Shown here one piece after another: positions 45,132-54,721 of a stretch of 59,483 nt of DNA. The number at the start of each line of letters is the position of its first letter. Positions within the stretch are counted from its first letter, which is position 1. The notes under the pieces were generated by a model. It had not been told where the DNA came from and made no database searches. It worked only from the letters and a program-made list of their open reading frames with translations. This DNA comes from Verrucomicrobiota bacterium. Lineage in GTDB: Bacteria > Verrucomicrobiota > Verrucomicrobiia > Limisphaerales > Fontisphaeraceae. The position numbers and the translations under genes were made by a program. The stretch lies in contig JBAXGN010000016.1 in assembly GCA_037139415.1 (NCBI GenBank), forward strand, positions 1-59,483, written 5' to 3'.

Positions 45132-46460
45132 ATGACATATCACGAGGCTATCGCCCGTTTGGAGGGGTTGCAGATGTTCGGCGCCAAGCCGGGCTTGGAG
45201 CGCACGCGCCAGTTGGCGGCGGCGGTCGGGAATCCGCAGAACCGGTTGCGCTTCATTCATGTCGCCGGCACCAATGGCAAAGGCAGCACCTGCGCCATGC
45301 TGGAGAGTATGTACCGGCAGGCCGGCCTGCGCGTCGGCCTTTTTACCTCGCCCCACCTGGTGGCCTTTGCCGAGCGCATTCAGGTGAATCGCCGCCTGAT
45401 ACCCGAAGCTGACGTGGTGCGGTTGGTGGCGGAAATCCAGCCACACTGGGAACGACTGAGCGGCGAGGATCATCCCACGTTTTTTGAAGTGGTGACCGTG
45501 ATGGCGATGCGCTATTTCGCCGAGCAACAATGCGATCTGGTGATCTGGGAAACCGGGCTGGGCGGCCGGCTGGACGCCACCAACATTGTCCAGCCCCTCG
45601 CCAGCCTCATTACCAATATTCAATACGATCACCAGAAATGGCTGGGCAACACCTTGGCGCAGATCGCGGCGGAAAAAGGCGGCATCATCAAACCAGGCGT
45701 ACCGGTCCTGACTGCGACGGACGCGACGGACGCTTTGAGCGTAATTCGGGGGCTCGCCAGGAACCAGCGTGCTCCGTTGTGGGAGATTACCCGGGCAGAT
45801 GCCGGTACAGGATTGGCCGCCACCACCAAACTTCCTTTGCTGGGCGAGCACCAAAAGCTCAATGCCGCGCTGGCGCTGGCGACCGTCCGGCTTTTGCAAC
45901 CCAGCATCCCGGTGACCGAAGCGCAGCAAAAAGCTGGGCTGGAAACCGTCCATTGGCCGGGACGGTTGCAACAGGTCTTGCGTTTGAATGGCCAGACCCT
46001 TTGGCTGGATGGGGCACACAACCTGGGCGGGGTGGCGACCCTGTGCGCCGCCCTAATCGCGCTCAGCCCCACGCGCAAACCGGCATTGATTCTTGGAATT
46101 TTGCGCGATAAAGACTGGGTGGACATGTGCCGTTTGCTGGCACCGGTGGCCGCGCGTGTCCTGGTGGTGCAGGTGTGCAGCGAGCGCACCGCGTCTGCCG
46201 CGGAATTGCAGGCGGTCTGCCAGTCGGCTAATCCCGCCGTCACTATTTCCAGTCACCCAAACCTGAGCGCAGCCTTGCGCGCCGCTGAGACAGAACCGTT
46301 CGTGGTCATCGCCGGCTCCCTGTACTTGATTGGCGAAGCGATGGAATTGCTCGGTCTCTCCCCAACGCTGGCGGTGAACGAACGCGGTTTGAATGAATGG
46401 GGCGGCACCCCGATCCGCCGGGAAACCGGACCTTTAAAGCAAGAAAAGAGCATGGTATGA
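45132..46460 (+). CDS. folC: folylpolyglutamate synthase/dihydrofolate synthase
   Basis: Mur-ligase-like enzyme that adds glutamate to dihydropteroate or folates, 442 residues. P-loop VAGTNGKGSTCAMLESMYRQAG, GLFTSPHL, FFEVVTVMAMRYFAEQ, ETGLGGRLDATNIV, ITNIQYDHQKWLGNTL and WLDGAHNLGG are diagnostic. It starts 63 bases after pyrG. The last ATGA overlaps the start of the exoprotein gene, an unusual coupling of a housekeeping enzyme to a secreted protein. Confidence 0.94.
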   Translation: MTYHEAIARLEGLQMFGAKPGLERTRQLAAAVGNPQNRLRFIHVAGTNGKGSTCAMLESMYRQAGLRVGLFTSPHLVAFAERIQVNRRLIPEADVVRLVAEIQPHWERLSGEDHPTFFEVVTVMAMRYFAEQQCDLVIWETGLGGRLDATNIVQPLASLITNIQYDHQKWLGNTLAQIAAEKGGIIKPGVPVLTATDATDALSVIRGLARNQRAPLWEITRADAGTGLAATTKLPLLGEHQKLNAALALATVRLLQPSIPVTEAQQKAGLETVHWPGRLQQVLRLNGQTLWLDGAHNLGGVATLCAALIALSPTRKPALILGILRDKDWVDMCRLLAPVAARVLVVQVCSERTASAAELQAVCQSANPAVTISSHPNLSAALRAAETEPFVVIAGSLYLIGEAMELLGLSPTLAVNERGLNEWGGTPIRRETGPLKQEKSMV

Positions 46461-49141
46461 AAACAAACCCACCCGCAGAGTTTGGCGGACTAATACTCAA
46501 AGGCCGGGCTTGGAGGGTTGCCTGGCGGTTGGCACTATGCCTGACCTGCGCAACGGCGGCGGCGCAACCCGCCGGCGGGGCATCCGCCAAACTACCCTTT
46601 AGTGGGCAGGTGATGATAGACCCGATTCCGATCACGCAACAGCCGCAGAGTGTGACCAACCCGGTGGGAGGAACCGCCTCATTCACCGTGCTGGCTGGCG
46701 GCACGCCACCACTGGGCTATCAGTGGCGGTTTAATGGCTCCAATCTCATAAACGGCCCCCATATTAGCGGGGCGCAGAGCAATTCGTTATTCATTCTGAA
46801 TGCGACCACGAACGATGCCGGTGATTACACCGTGGTGATCACCAACAGTGCCGGCAGCATCACCAGTGAGGCGGCAACCCTCACCATCCGTCGCACCGGG
46901 ACACTCGTGCTGTTTCGCACCACCCTTGGCGATTTTGAAGTGGAACTGTATGAATCGGACAAGCCAGTGACCGTGCTAAATTTTATTCGTTATACGCAAA
47001 ATGGGAGGTACACGAACATGATTATGCATCGGGTGGCGACCAATTGGGTGGCCCAAGGCGGCGGGGTGATGGTGACCAATCGGGGCACAACCAGCCAAAC
47101 GTTGGCACCCATCCCAACCTATCCGCCCATCACCAACGAATTCAAGGTGGGCCGGCTCATCAGCAACGGGTATGGCACCATCGCAATGGCCAAGACATCG
47201 GATCCCAATTCGGCGACCTCCCAGTTCTATTTCAACCTTGCGGATAATTCGGCCGCTCTGGATAATCCGAATAACAGCGGAGGATTTACGGTATTTGGCC
47301 GCGTGGTATTTGGGACCAACATTCTGAACCGGTTTAATCCCGGCCCCGGCAACACCTTTATTAATGAAGTGAATGCGGGGGGCATGTTGGCAGAGCTGCC
47401 CGTGCTAAAATCGGCTACCGCAGCGCTCCAGTACGAGGATTTGATTTACGTGGAGGTTTCCCTGCTTGGCGCGCCAAACTTCCTCATGCAGCCGCCGAGC
47501 GCGACCAACGTCGTGGGCACTTCGGTTTCATTTACCGCCATCACCACGGGCTCGGCCCCGATCGCATATCAATGGTACAAAAACGGCGCATTGATTCCGG
47601 GGGGGACGAATGCGGCCTATGCCATCTCCAATTTGGTAACTTCTGATTCCGGTGGGTATTCGGTTGCAGCCAGCAATAACTTTGGCATGGCCACCAGTGC
47701 GGTGGGCACGCTGACGGTGACTGATCCGACCACCACCCCGGTCATCACTCAGCAGCCCGCCAGCGTGGTGGCACGCCCAGGGCAACCGGTTCAATTCCAG
47801 GTGCAAGTTACCAACACGTCCCCGCTAAACTATCGTTGGACGAGAAATGGTTCACTGCTGCCGGGCGGCAGTAACGCGACCTACACCATCGCCAGCGCGA
47901 GTGTAGCGCAAGCGGGCACCTACCGCGTCACGATCACGAATGTCTTGGGCAGTGTCACCAGCGCACTGGCCAGTCTGATCGTGGATGGCGTAAAACCCAC
48001 CGTGACCATCGCGGCACCGCTGGCGAATGCCCGCGTCAGCAACGCCACCATCACGGTCACCGGCAAAGTTACCGACGCAGGCGGCCCGCTCGCCGGGGTT
48101 TATTACCAGGTCAATGCGGATTCGTGGCAAACCGCCAGCGGCCTCACTAATTGGCTGGCGCCCGTAACCAATCTGGTGGCTGGCACCAACCTGATTCGCG
48201 TGTATGCCATGGATGCGGTGGCAAATTATTCCACCACGAACACGCTGAAGGTGAACTATGTGGTAACCAATCTGCTACGGGTGCTGAACGGCGGTACCGG
48301 ACTGGGTAAAGTGGCTCCGTACACCAATAACCTGTTGGAAGCGGGCAAAAGCTACACTCTGACGGCCACGCCGCAGGCCGGGAGCCTCTTTTCAAATTGG
48401 ACCTGCGGCGGGGTAGTGCTGACCAACAAACCCGGGTTGCAACTCACCCTGCGCTCGAACACGGCGTTGGAGGCCAACTTTGTGACCAACGCGTTTCTTT
48501 CACGGAAGGGGGATTATGTCGGGTTGTTCAGTCCAAGCAACGACGTGCTTATGGCCGACTGGACCAATAGCGGAGCGGTGAAATTGACGGTGACGGATAA
48601 GGGAACGTTCACGGGACAATTGACGTACCAAGGCAAGGTGTATCCGTTGGCAGCAGGCGCGTTTGACACGGGGGGGTGCTACACGAATTCGATTGCCCGT
48701 GGTAAAGACCCGGCGCTGATGGTGGGGTTGCGTCTGGAATTAAGCGCCGGTGGTGGCGTAACTGGAATGGTCAAGCAGGGCACGGATTGGGCCGCGGCTC
48801 TGTGGGCGGACATGGGATTGAAAAAGGCGGTAAAAACGAACTACTCCATGACGGTGGAGCAAGCGCCGGACGGCACCCGGGTCGGCACGCTGAATCTAGC
48901 TGTGCAGCCCTCGGGAGTCGTAACACTAACGGGAACCCTATCCGATAAAACCCAATTGACGGGCTCGCTGGCGCTGACCATCAAGAACGAGGTGGTGCTG
49001 TACCAGACGTTGTATGGCGGCAAAGGGATGTGGTTGGGATATGTGAGTTTGGTGGACACGAATAAGGGCTGGGTGGCGCACTGGCAGAAGGTGGCGAACC
49101 CGCCAGGATTCTCGGTGAACACCCGGCTGTTGCTGCCGTGA
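46457..49141 (+). CDS. secreted Ig-like protein with embedded cyclophilin domain
   Basis: An 894-residue exported protein: signal segment (about 15-37), Ig-like domain (about 50-145; ITQQPQSVTNPVGGTASFTV...DAGDYTVVITNSAG), then a cyclophilin-type peptidyl-prolyl isomerase (about 150-335; LVLFRTTLGDFEVELYESDKPVTVLNFIRY, MIMHRVATNWVAQGGG, GTIAMAKTSDPNSATSQFYFNLAD). Two further Ig domains follow (about 338-420 and 425-510), then a Bacterial Ig-like/Big_3 domain (about 512-605), an InlB-like repeat (about 610-680; LTATPQAGSLFSNWTCGGVVL) and a C-terminal module (SRKGDYVGLFSPSNDVLMADW...) repeated in verrucomicrobial secreted proteins. There is no PEP-CTERM or sortase tail. It may fold or act on surface proteins. 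Confidence 0.87.
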   Translation: MKTNPPAEFGGLILKGRAWRVAWRLALCLTCATAAAQPAGGASAKLPFSGQVMIDPIPITQQPQSVTNPVGGTASFTVLAGGTPPLGYQWRFNGSNLINGPHISGAQSNSLFILNATTNDAGDYTVVITNSAGSITSEAATLTIRRTGTLVLFRTTLGDFEVELYESDKPVTVLNFIRYTQNGRYTNMIMHRVATNWVAQGGGVMVTNRGTTSQTLAPIPTYPPITNEFKVGRLISNGYGTIAMAKTSDPNSATSQFYFNLADNSAALDNPNNSGGFTVFGRVVFGTNILNRFNPGPGNTFINEVNAGGMLAELPVLKSATAALQYEDLIYVEVSLLGAPNFLMQPPSATNVVGTSVSFTAITTGSAPIAYQWYKNGALIPGGTNAAYAISNLVTSDSGGYSVAASNNFGMATSAVGTLTVTDPTTTPVITQQPASVVARPGQPVQFQVQVTNTSPLNYRWTRNGSLLPGGSNATYTIASASVAQAGTYRVTITNVLGSVTSALASLIVDGVKPTVTIAAPLANARVSNATITVTGKVTDAGGPLAGVYYQVNADSWQTASGLTNWLAPVTNLVAGTNLIRVYAMDAVANYSTTNTLKVNYVVTNLLRVLNGGTGLGKVAPYTNNLLEAGKSYTLTATPQAGSLFSNWTCGGVVLTNKPGLQLTLRSNTALEANFVTNAFLSRKGDYVGLFSPSNDVLMADWTNSGAVKLTVTDKGTFTGQLTYQGKVYPLAAGAFDTGGCYTNSIARGKDPALMVGLRLELSAGGGVTGMVKQGTDWAAALWADMGLKKAVKTNYSMTVEQAPDGTRVGTLNLAVQPSGVVTLTGTLSDKTQLTGSLALTIKNEVVLYQTLYGGKGMWLGYVSLVDTNKGWVAHWQKVANPPGFSVNTRLLLP

Positions 49142-49365
49142 GGGCCGGGTATCTTTAGCAGCAAACTCGATCGGCAAAAAAACCGGACCAAAAATTGATC
49201 ACGTAGGAAACGGTCCATCCTCAGGTTAAAAGCAGTTCCGGGTTTTCCGTATTTCTGCCGTCCGGTTTTCCCGGTGGAGTTCTCCTTCCCTATTTTTTCC
49301 AATCGTTCCGGCCATTTCAGGTTTGACTCTGGCGGCACTTCTGGGATGTTGTCGCCCCAAGAATT

Positions 49366-50913
49366 ATGGCGAAAATTCAACGCGCAGTTTTGTCCGTATC
49401 CGATAAAACCGGATTGATCCCGTTTGCTCAAACTCTGGTGTCTGCCGGAGTGGAACTCCTCTCCACTGGCGGCACGGCCAAGGCCATCCGCGAGGCGGGC
49501 CTGCCGGTCAAGGATATCAGTGCCCATACCGGCTTTCCCGAAATGATGGATGGGCGGGTGAAGACGCTGCATCCCAAGGTGCATGGCGGCCTGCTTTACA
49601 TCCGGGGCAACGCCGCACATGAAGCGGCGGCCAAAGAGCACGGCATCCCGCCTATTGACCTGGTGGTGGTGAATCTCTATCCCTTCGAGCAAACCGTTGC
49701 CAAACCCAATGTCGCCCTGCACGACGCGATCGAAAATATTGATATCGGCGGCCCCTCGATGCTGCGCAGCGCGGCCAAGAATCATGACAGTGTCACGGTG
49801 ATCGTGGACCCGGCGGATTACATCGTGGTGGGAGACCAGATTAAGGCCAGCGGCGAAACCACGCTGGAATTGCGGCGCACCCTGGCCGCCAAGGTGTATG
49901 CCCGCACCGCCGCCTATGACGCCGCCATCGCAGCGCACCTGACCAAAACGTTTGCCACGGCCAACACGCCCTTGCCAGCCCTGGCCATTTCCGCCCCGCT
50001 GGCGCAGCCGTTGCGCTACGGTGAAAATCCGCACCAAGCCGCCGCGCTCTATGGCAAGTTCCACGAATATTACCAGCAACTGCACGGCAAGGAACTCTCC
50101 TATAACAACATCCTGGATTTGACCGCCGCCGCGATGTTGATCGCGGAATTCTCGAAGGATGCCCCAACGCTGGCGATTCTCAAGCACACCAATCCCTGCG
50201 GCATGGGCCAGGGAGCCACCCTGCGCGCGGCATGGGACAAGGCGTTCGCCACGGACAAACAGGCTCCGTTTGGCGGCATCATTGCGGTGAACCAGCCGTT
50301 GGATCAGGGGTGTGCCGAGGCCATCAGCGAAATTTTCAGCGAAGTGATCGTGGCACCGGACTATTCCGCCGAGGCGTTGACCATTCTCAAGGCCAAGAAA
50401 AACCTGCGGCTGATCAAAGTGATCAAGTGTCCGCTTTCGGCCAATCCATGGGAGGTGCGCAGTGTGGGCGCGGATTCCTATTTGCTCCAGCAACGCGACC
50501 TGGAAGGCGCGGACCGTTCCAAGTTCAAAGTCGTCACCAAGCGGCAGCCCACCGAGGCGGAATGGAATGCCATGCTGTTTGGGTGGCGGGTGGTCAAGCA
50601 CGTCAAATCCAACGCCATCGTATATGCGGGCAGCGACCGCACCCTGGGAGTTGGGGCGGGCCAGATGAGCCGGGTGGATTCCAGCCGCATTGCGGTGTGG
50701 AAGGCTGGCGAGGCCAAGCTCCCGTTGCAAGGAAGCGTGGTTTGCAGCGACGCCTTTTTCCCGTTCCCCGATGGTCTGATTGCGGCGGCGGAAGCGGGTG
50801 CCACTGCCGCCATCCAGCCGGGCGGCTCCGTGCGCGATAGTGAAGTCATCGCCGCCGCAGATGCGCGCAACATGGCGATGGTGTTCACGGGCGTGCGCCA
50901 TTTCCGGCATTAG
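49366..50913 (+). CDS. purH: bifunctional AICAR transformylase/IMP cyclohydrolase
   Basis: Last two steps of purine synthesis to IMP, 515 residues. Cyclohydrolase: [83 protein letters not shown]. Transformylase: [51 protein letters not shown] and [13 protein letters not shown]. Full length. A long antisense frame over it is a shadow. Confidence 0.97.
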   Translation: MAKIQRAVLSVSDKTGLIPFAQTLVSAGVELLSTGGTAKAIREAGLPVKDISAHTGFPEMMDGRVKTLHPKVHGGLLYIRGNAAHEAAAKEHGIPPIDLVVVNLYPFEQTVAKPNVALHDAIENIDIGGPSMLRSAAKNHDSVTVIVDPADYIVVGDQIKASGETTLELRRTLAAKVYARTAAYDAAIAAHLTKTFATANTPLPALAISAPLAQPLRYGENPHQAAALYGKFHEYYQQLHGKELSYNNILDLTAAAMLIAEFSKDAPTLAILKHTNPCGMGQGATLRAAWDKAFATDKQAPFGGIIAVNQPLDQGCAEAISEIFSEVIVAPDYSAEALTILKAKKNLRLIKVIKCPLSANPWEVRSVGADSYLLQQRDLEGADRSKFKVVTKRQPTEAEWNAMLFGWRVVKHVKSNAIVYAGSDRTLGVGAGQMSRVDSSRIAVWKAGEAKLPLQGSVVCSDAFFPFPDGLIAAAEAGATAAIQPGGSVRDSEVIAAADARNMAMVFTGVRHFRH

Positions 50914-51270
50914 CCCGGTGCTTGTGAAAAGGATGTGGAAACGGCGTAAAGGCCATGGAGAGATTTGGGCGGTGGGGCTGAATGTGGTGCCCTACCCCCT
51001 CACCCTGGCCCTCTCCCTCGGGGAGAGGGAATCACGCATCCAGCATCATGAAAACTCCCATGGTATTGGTTGCGTTCCCGCGTGGCGGGAAGACTCGCAG
51101 GGCAGAGCAATTTCCTATAACTTATTTTGTAATTTTCTGGAAAACAAAAATTCCGACTCTAACCTCGAAACGCGCTCCCTCGGCCGGATAATGCCCTCCC
51201 TCTCCCCAAGGGAGAGGGCCGGGGTGAGGGGGTACGGAGCCGCAACGATAACGCATGTATTTCAGGCATC
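50914..51270. repeat. MITE-like unit with 38-bp inverted ends (50993-51234)
   Basis: No gene is seen in these 357 bp. The arms at 50993-51030 and 51197-51234 are reverse complements at 36 of 38 positions, enclosing about 166 bp of unrelated AT-richer sequence. The arm (TACCCCCTCACCC..GGCCCTCTCCC) is of the same family as the pair at 37966-38159. No matching target-site duplication was visible. Confidence 0.85.
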
Positions 51271-51867
51271 ATGAGCGCTTTTAACAATCCAGCCATGACG
51301 GCGTTGGGACGGCAAATTGGGCCGGAACTGACCATGGCTGAAGTATTGATTTGCCCGCAAGAGACTGGTTTTGAACTGCGGCATCTGAAAAATGCCGCCG
51401 CACCCGCAACCGAACTTAATACACTGGCGGTCGCCGATCTGCGCAAGTTGGCGCAATCCACCGAACAATGCGCCTATCGTCCGCTCCATGCCGCGCCCGA
51501 TCTGCGGCAGGGCTGGCGATGCTATGCGGCTTCCGAGGGGGAACTGGAGCAGGCCTTGAACCATCTTTATCCGGGGGCGGTTGCGGATTGGTTTGCCGCG
51601 CAGACTTCCAATCCGCCCATCACTCACTACCGAGAATTCACTGCCCGCCAAACTGGCATGTACCGGCGCACGGCCCAATTAAGTGATGAGCAGGCAGCTC
51701 GCGTGATCCGAGCATGTTGCCATCCGAAAGCCTGCTTGAAACGCCGACTATGGACGGTTGCCGGTTTGAAGCCCGACTCCGCAGCGGAAAAAAGTTTGAT
51801 CCCTTGTTTGGAACCATGCGCCGTGTTATTGGATCAAGCGCGCAAGGTTGGCGATCCGCAACCCTGA
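51271..51867 (+). CDS. Fe-S cluster-binding protein, DR2241-domain-like
   Basis: A 198-residue cytoplasmic protein. The C-terminal half has the Cys pattern RACCHPKACLKRRLW and IPCLEPCAVLLDQAR, matching the DR2241 4Fe-4S domain that in Deinococcus is joined to a CbiX-like chelatase. YREFTARQTGMYRRTAQLSDEQAA precedes it. The chelatase part is absent here; the N-terminal 90 residues are not recognised. Metal insertion or tetrapyrrole chemistry is a family-based guess. It precedes the serine hydrolase by seven bases. Confidence 0.65.
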   Translation: MSAFNNPAMTALGRQIGPELTMAEVLICPQETGFELRHLKNAAAPATELNTLAVADLRKLAQSTEQCAYRPLHAAPDLRQGWRCYAASEGELEQALNHLYPGAVADWFAAQTSNPPITHYREFTARQTGMYRRTAQLSDEQAARVIRACCHPKACLKRRLWTVAGLKPDSAAEKSLIPCLEPCAVLLDQARKVGDPQP

Positions 51868-51874
51868 TTCCGGT

Positions 51875-53029
51875 ATGACGCCCCGGCGAATATTTTTGCG
51901 TCGCACCATGCGGTTGGCCGCTGGCGGGTTGATCCTGGCACCGTGTTTGCCATGCCGCCAGATGCTGGCGGCCACGGCTGGCCATCAGGCCATTACTGAT
52001 GCCTTGGCCAAAATCCGGCAAACTCATCGGGTTCCCGCTATTGCGGGGGCGATTGTAACGTCCAAAGGTTTGTCGGCGATTGGCGTGACGGGCGTGCGCA
52101 AAGTCGGAACGGACATTGCGGCGACCTTGGTGGATCAATGGCATCTGGGCTCCGATACCAAAGCCATGACGGCGGTGCTAATCGGACATTGGGTGGAACG
52201 GAAAAAGCTGGCTTGGGACAGCCCGATGCGGGAGGTATTGCCTACGCTGGCCGGTTCCTTTCATCGCGATTTTGCCGGGGTGACCATCCGTCAATTGCTC
52301 CAGCATCGCGCCGGGTTGCCCGCCAACCTGAACTGGCACAACCTTTCCCACAGCGGAACGGTGATGGAGCAACGCGTGCAGACCGTACGCGAGGCTTTCA
52401 CAGCAGCGCCGTTGCATCCACCGGGTTCCAAATATTTGTACTCCAATTTGGGCTACGTCATTGCTGGCGCGATCGTGGAAGCCGTGGCACAGAAACCTTG
52501 GGAGGAAGCCATCACCGAAATCATCTTTCAACCCTTGAAAATGACCCGCACTGGGTTTGGCGGATTGGGGACACCGGGACAAATTGACCAGCCGTGGGGA
52601 CACGTGAAGACGGGCAAGCCGGTGGCGACCAACGGGCCGAACGTAGATAATCCGCCGGTGATGGGGCCGGCGGGACGGGTGCATGCCACCATGCAGGATT
52701 GGGCTCAATTCATTGCGGACACACTACGCGGGGCGCGCGGTCAGACCGCGCTACTGCAACCCGACACCTACAAAACGCTGCACGCGCCGCCGACCGGGGA
52801 CGACTACGCGTTGGGCTGGCTGGTGGTACAGCGGGGATGGGGCGGCGGCACCGTGCTCAATCACGCGGGTTGCAACACCATGTTCTATGCGAATGCCTGG
52901 GTGGCACCGCGCCGGGATTTTGCGGTGCTGGTGTGCATCAATCAAGGCGATGACACCGCCGCCAAAGCTGCGGATGCAGCCGCGAGTGCGTTGATAAAAA
53001 TACGCGTTTCCATAAATGGGGAAAAATAA
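51875..53029 (+). CDS. serine hydrolase, class C beta-lactamase family, exported
   Basis: A 384-residue penicillin-binding-protein-like hydrolase. The N-terminus MTPRRIFLRRTMRLAAGGLIL looks like a twin-arginine-type signal. Catalytic Ser93-x-x-Lys96 (GSDTKAM), YSN (KYLYSNLGYVI) and a C-terminal LNHAGCN in place of KTG complete the class C motifs. Probably an esterase or peptidase acting on peptidoglycan or esters in the periplasm. The start at 51875 avoids overlap with the upstream gene; 51848 is an alternative. Confidence 0.88.
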   Translation: MTPRRIFLRRTMRLAAGGLILAPCLPCRQMLAATAGHQAITDALAKIRQTHRVPAIAGAIVTSKGLSAIGVTGVRKVGTDIAATLVDQWHLGSDTKAMTAVLIGHWVERKKLAWDSPMREVLPTLAGSFHRDFAGVTIRQLLQHRAGLPANLNWHNLSHSGTVMEQRVQTVREAFTAAPLHPPGSKYLYSNLGYVIAGAIVEAVAQKPWEEAITEIIFQPLKMTRTGFGGLGTPGQIDQPWGHVKTGKPVATNGPNVDNPPVMGPAGRVHATMQDWAQFIADTLRGARGQTALLQPDTYKTLHAPPTGDDYALGWLVVQRGWGGGTVLNHAGCNTMFYANAWVAPRRDFAVLVCINQGDDTAAKAADAAASALIKIRVSINGEK

Positions 53030-53139
53030 TCAGAAAAACCCGTCCCCACCGTTGCGGAATTCGGTGCTCGGTCCCCGGACTTCGGATTTGATGGACCAAA
53101 TCCTGATTTCAAACTTCTATCTTCTCGCCGGTTTTTGAC

Positions 53140-54234
53140 TCACACCCACTCACACGGGTAGCAGGATTCCGGATTTTCGGGGTATGCCTCTGGATGGGAT
53201 TGATTCAGGGCCACGGCCTCTTCATCGCGTTTGAACAAGGAACTGCATTTCGTTGCCCATTCCTGGAGTTTTTTCACTTCGTCATCCGAGATGGGGCGAT
53301 AGTTGCGGATGGCCTCGATGGCTTTGGCCTGCAAATCCGGCCAGGCCGGAGGAAAGCCAGCGACGACGCCGGGCTGTGACAGGGAAAAACGATAGGCCAA
53401 AGCGATATCCTCCATTTCCTCCATGGTGCGATACCACCATTTGCGCTTGCGCTCGGCATCCTTGGCCCAGCCCCCCTGGCTCAACGGTTTGATGGCCAGC
53501 ACAGCAGCGCCCTCTTTCTTTGCCAGTTCCAGCACTTCCTTGCCAAATCCGATGTTGAAGTATTCGACGAAATTGATCGGGAACATCACGGTATCGAACT
53601 TGAAGCCTTTGAGCGCAGCAACCGCTGCCCGGGTGGTATGCGCGGAAAAACCAATCGCGCGAATCTTTCCCTCCGCTTTGGCTTTGACCAGCATCTCCAC
53701 CGCCCCGCCGGGCCCCAACGCTTTTTCGACATCTTCCGTTTGGCGCAGGTGATGAAGCTGGTACACATCGAAATGGTCGGTTTTCAGCCGGGTCAGCGAG
53801 CGTTCGAGTTCCTGGCGGCATCCGTCCTTCTCGCGCTGCTTGGTTTTACAGGCCAGATAATACTGTTGCCGATCAAGCCCCTGCAAGGCTTCACCCAAGC
53901 GAACCTCGCACAGGCCATCCTTGCCGTAGGCGGGCGCGACATCGTAATAATTCACGCCGCCCGCGAACGCCTGGTGGACGATTTTTTTGCATTGGGCGGC
54001 ATCCAATTCGGCATGCTGCAACGCAAATCCGGAGAACCCGACGATGGAGATTTTGAAGCCGGTGCGTCCCAGCACGCGCCGGGGAGTGCCACTGGGATGC
54101 GGGAAATTTTCCAGGTCCGACGCCTTGCTAAATGCGGGCGGCGCACCCACGGCCATGCCACCCGCCACGCTACCCACGACTTTCAAAAAATCTCTTCGTT
54201 GCATATCGGCTTGCGATTCGTTGTTTGCCATCAC
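53140..54234 (-). CDS. Tat-exported aldo/keto reductase
   Basis: A 364-residue AKR with Tat signal RRDFLKVVGSVAGGMAVG. AKR core: GRTGFKISIVGFSGFA, NYYDVAPAYGKDG (Asp, Tyr), YLACKTKQRE (Lys) and FDVYQLHHLRQ (His). The C-terminal tail has Cys residues (WATKCSSLF, ESCYPCEWV), fewer than the full ferredoxin-like version. Such periplasmic AKRs are common in Planctomycetes and Verrucomicrobia. The substrate is not known. Confidence 0.87.
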   Translation of the reverse strand: MMANNESQADMQRRDFLKVVGSVAGGMAVGAPPAFSKASDLENFPHPSGTPRRVLGRTGFKISIVGFSGFALQHAELDAAQCKKIVHQAFAGGVNYYDVAPAYGKDGLCEVRLGEALQGLDRQQYYLACKTKQREKDGCRQELERSLTRLKTDHFDVYQLHHLRQTEDVEKALGPGGAVEMLVKAKAEGKIRAIGFSAHTTRAAVAALKGFKFDTVMFPINFVEYFNIGFGKEVLELAKKEGAAVLAIKPLSQGGWAKDAERKRKWWYRTMEEMEDIALAYRFSLSQPGVVAGFPPAWPDLQAKAIEAIRNYRPISDDEVKKLQEWATKCSSLFKRDEEAVALNQSHPEAYPENPESCYPCEWV

Positions 54235-54355
54235 TACTCAACCACGGGTAAACATGGATGCAATTCATCCCGCCCGCCATTAAAAATGCACACCCCGGCC
54301 AACGATACCCCGGGGCATCCATCGGTCGTTCGGTGGCGTAGCGCGGATTGGTTCG

Positions 54356-54634
54356 CTAGGCAATGATTCGCACGCAATTGTCGCCCCCGAAAGGATTTGG
54401 AGCGCGCTCAATGCATTGCGGGTCGTCACACCATTGGCCATCCACCAGGAACCGGTACTCATAACGGCCAGGGGCCAGGGAAAGGACCAGTTTCCACTCG
54501 CCGCTTTTGTTTTTCTTCATGGTCTTTGGCGAGAGTTCCCAGCCGGTGAAATCGCCGGCCACCATGACATCCTTGGCCGCCGGCGCTAAGAGCGAGAAGG
54601 CGGCCTTCATTTTGGCGCTGTTACTTGTAGCCAT
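54356..54634 (-). CDS. CBM48/AMPK-type glycogen-binding domain protein
   Basis: A 92-residue single-domain protein with the isoamylase N-terminal/AMPK-beta fold: KAAFSLLAPAAKDVMVAGDFTGWELSPKTMKK, EWKLVLSLAPGRYEYRFLVDGQWCDDPQC, PNPFGGDNCVRI. It binds alpha-glucans in family members, and the Trp and Lys positions are in place. It has no catalytic part and may target a partner to glycogen. The Met at 54634 is preferred over 54640. Confidence 0.87.
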   Translation of the reverse strand: MATSNSAKMKAAFSLLAPAAKDVMVAGDFTGWELSPKTMKKNKSGEWKLVLSLAPGRYEYRFLVDGQWCDDPQCIERAPNPFGGDNCVRIIA

Positions 54635-54721
54635 AAGCAAAACCTGCTTTCGTCAATCCGGTGCGGGCTGGCACCGTGGTATTACCTTCGCCTACCCGGC
54701 CTTTCTGGTCAAGGGGAAGTT

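Noticed and set aside
44682-46019. 445-residue minus-strand frame opposite pyrG/folC
   Set aside because: Shadow of two clear genes; no domain or start signal.
48841-50910. 689-residue minus-strand open frame opposite purH
   Set aside because: It lies antisense to an unmistakable purH and the end of the exoprotein gene. Its translation has no domain and shows the Gly/Arg/His-rich look of a high-GC shadow frame.
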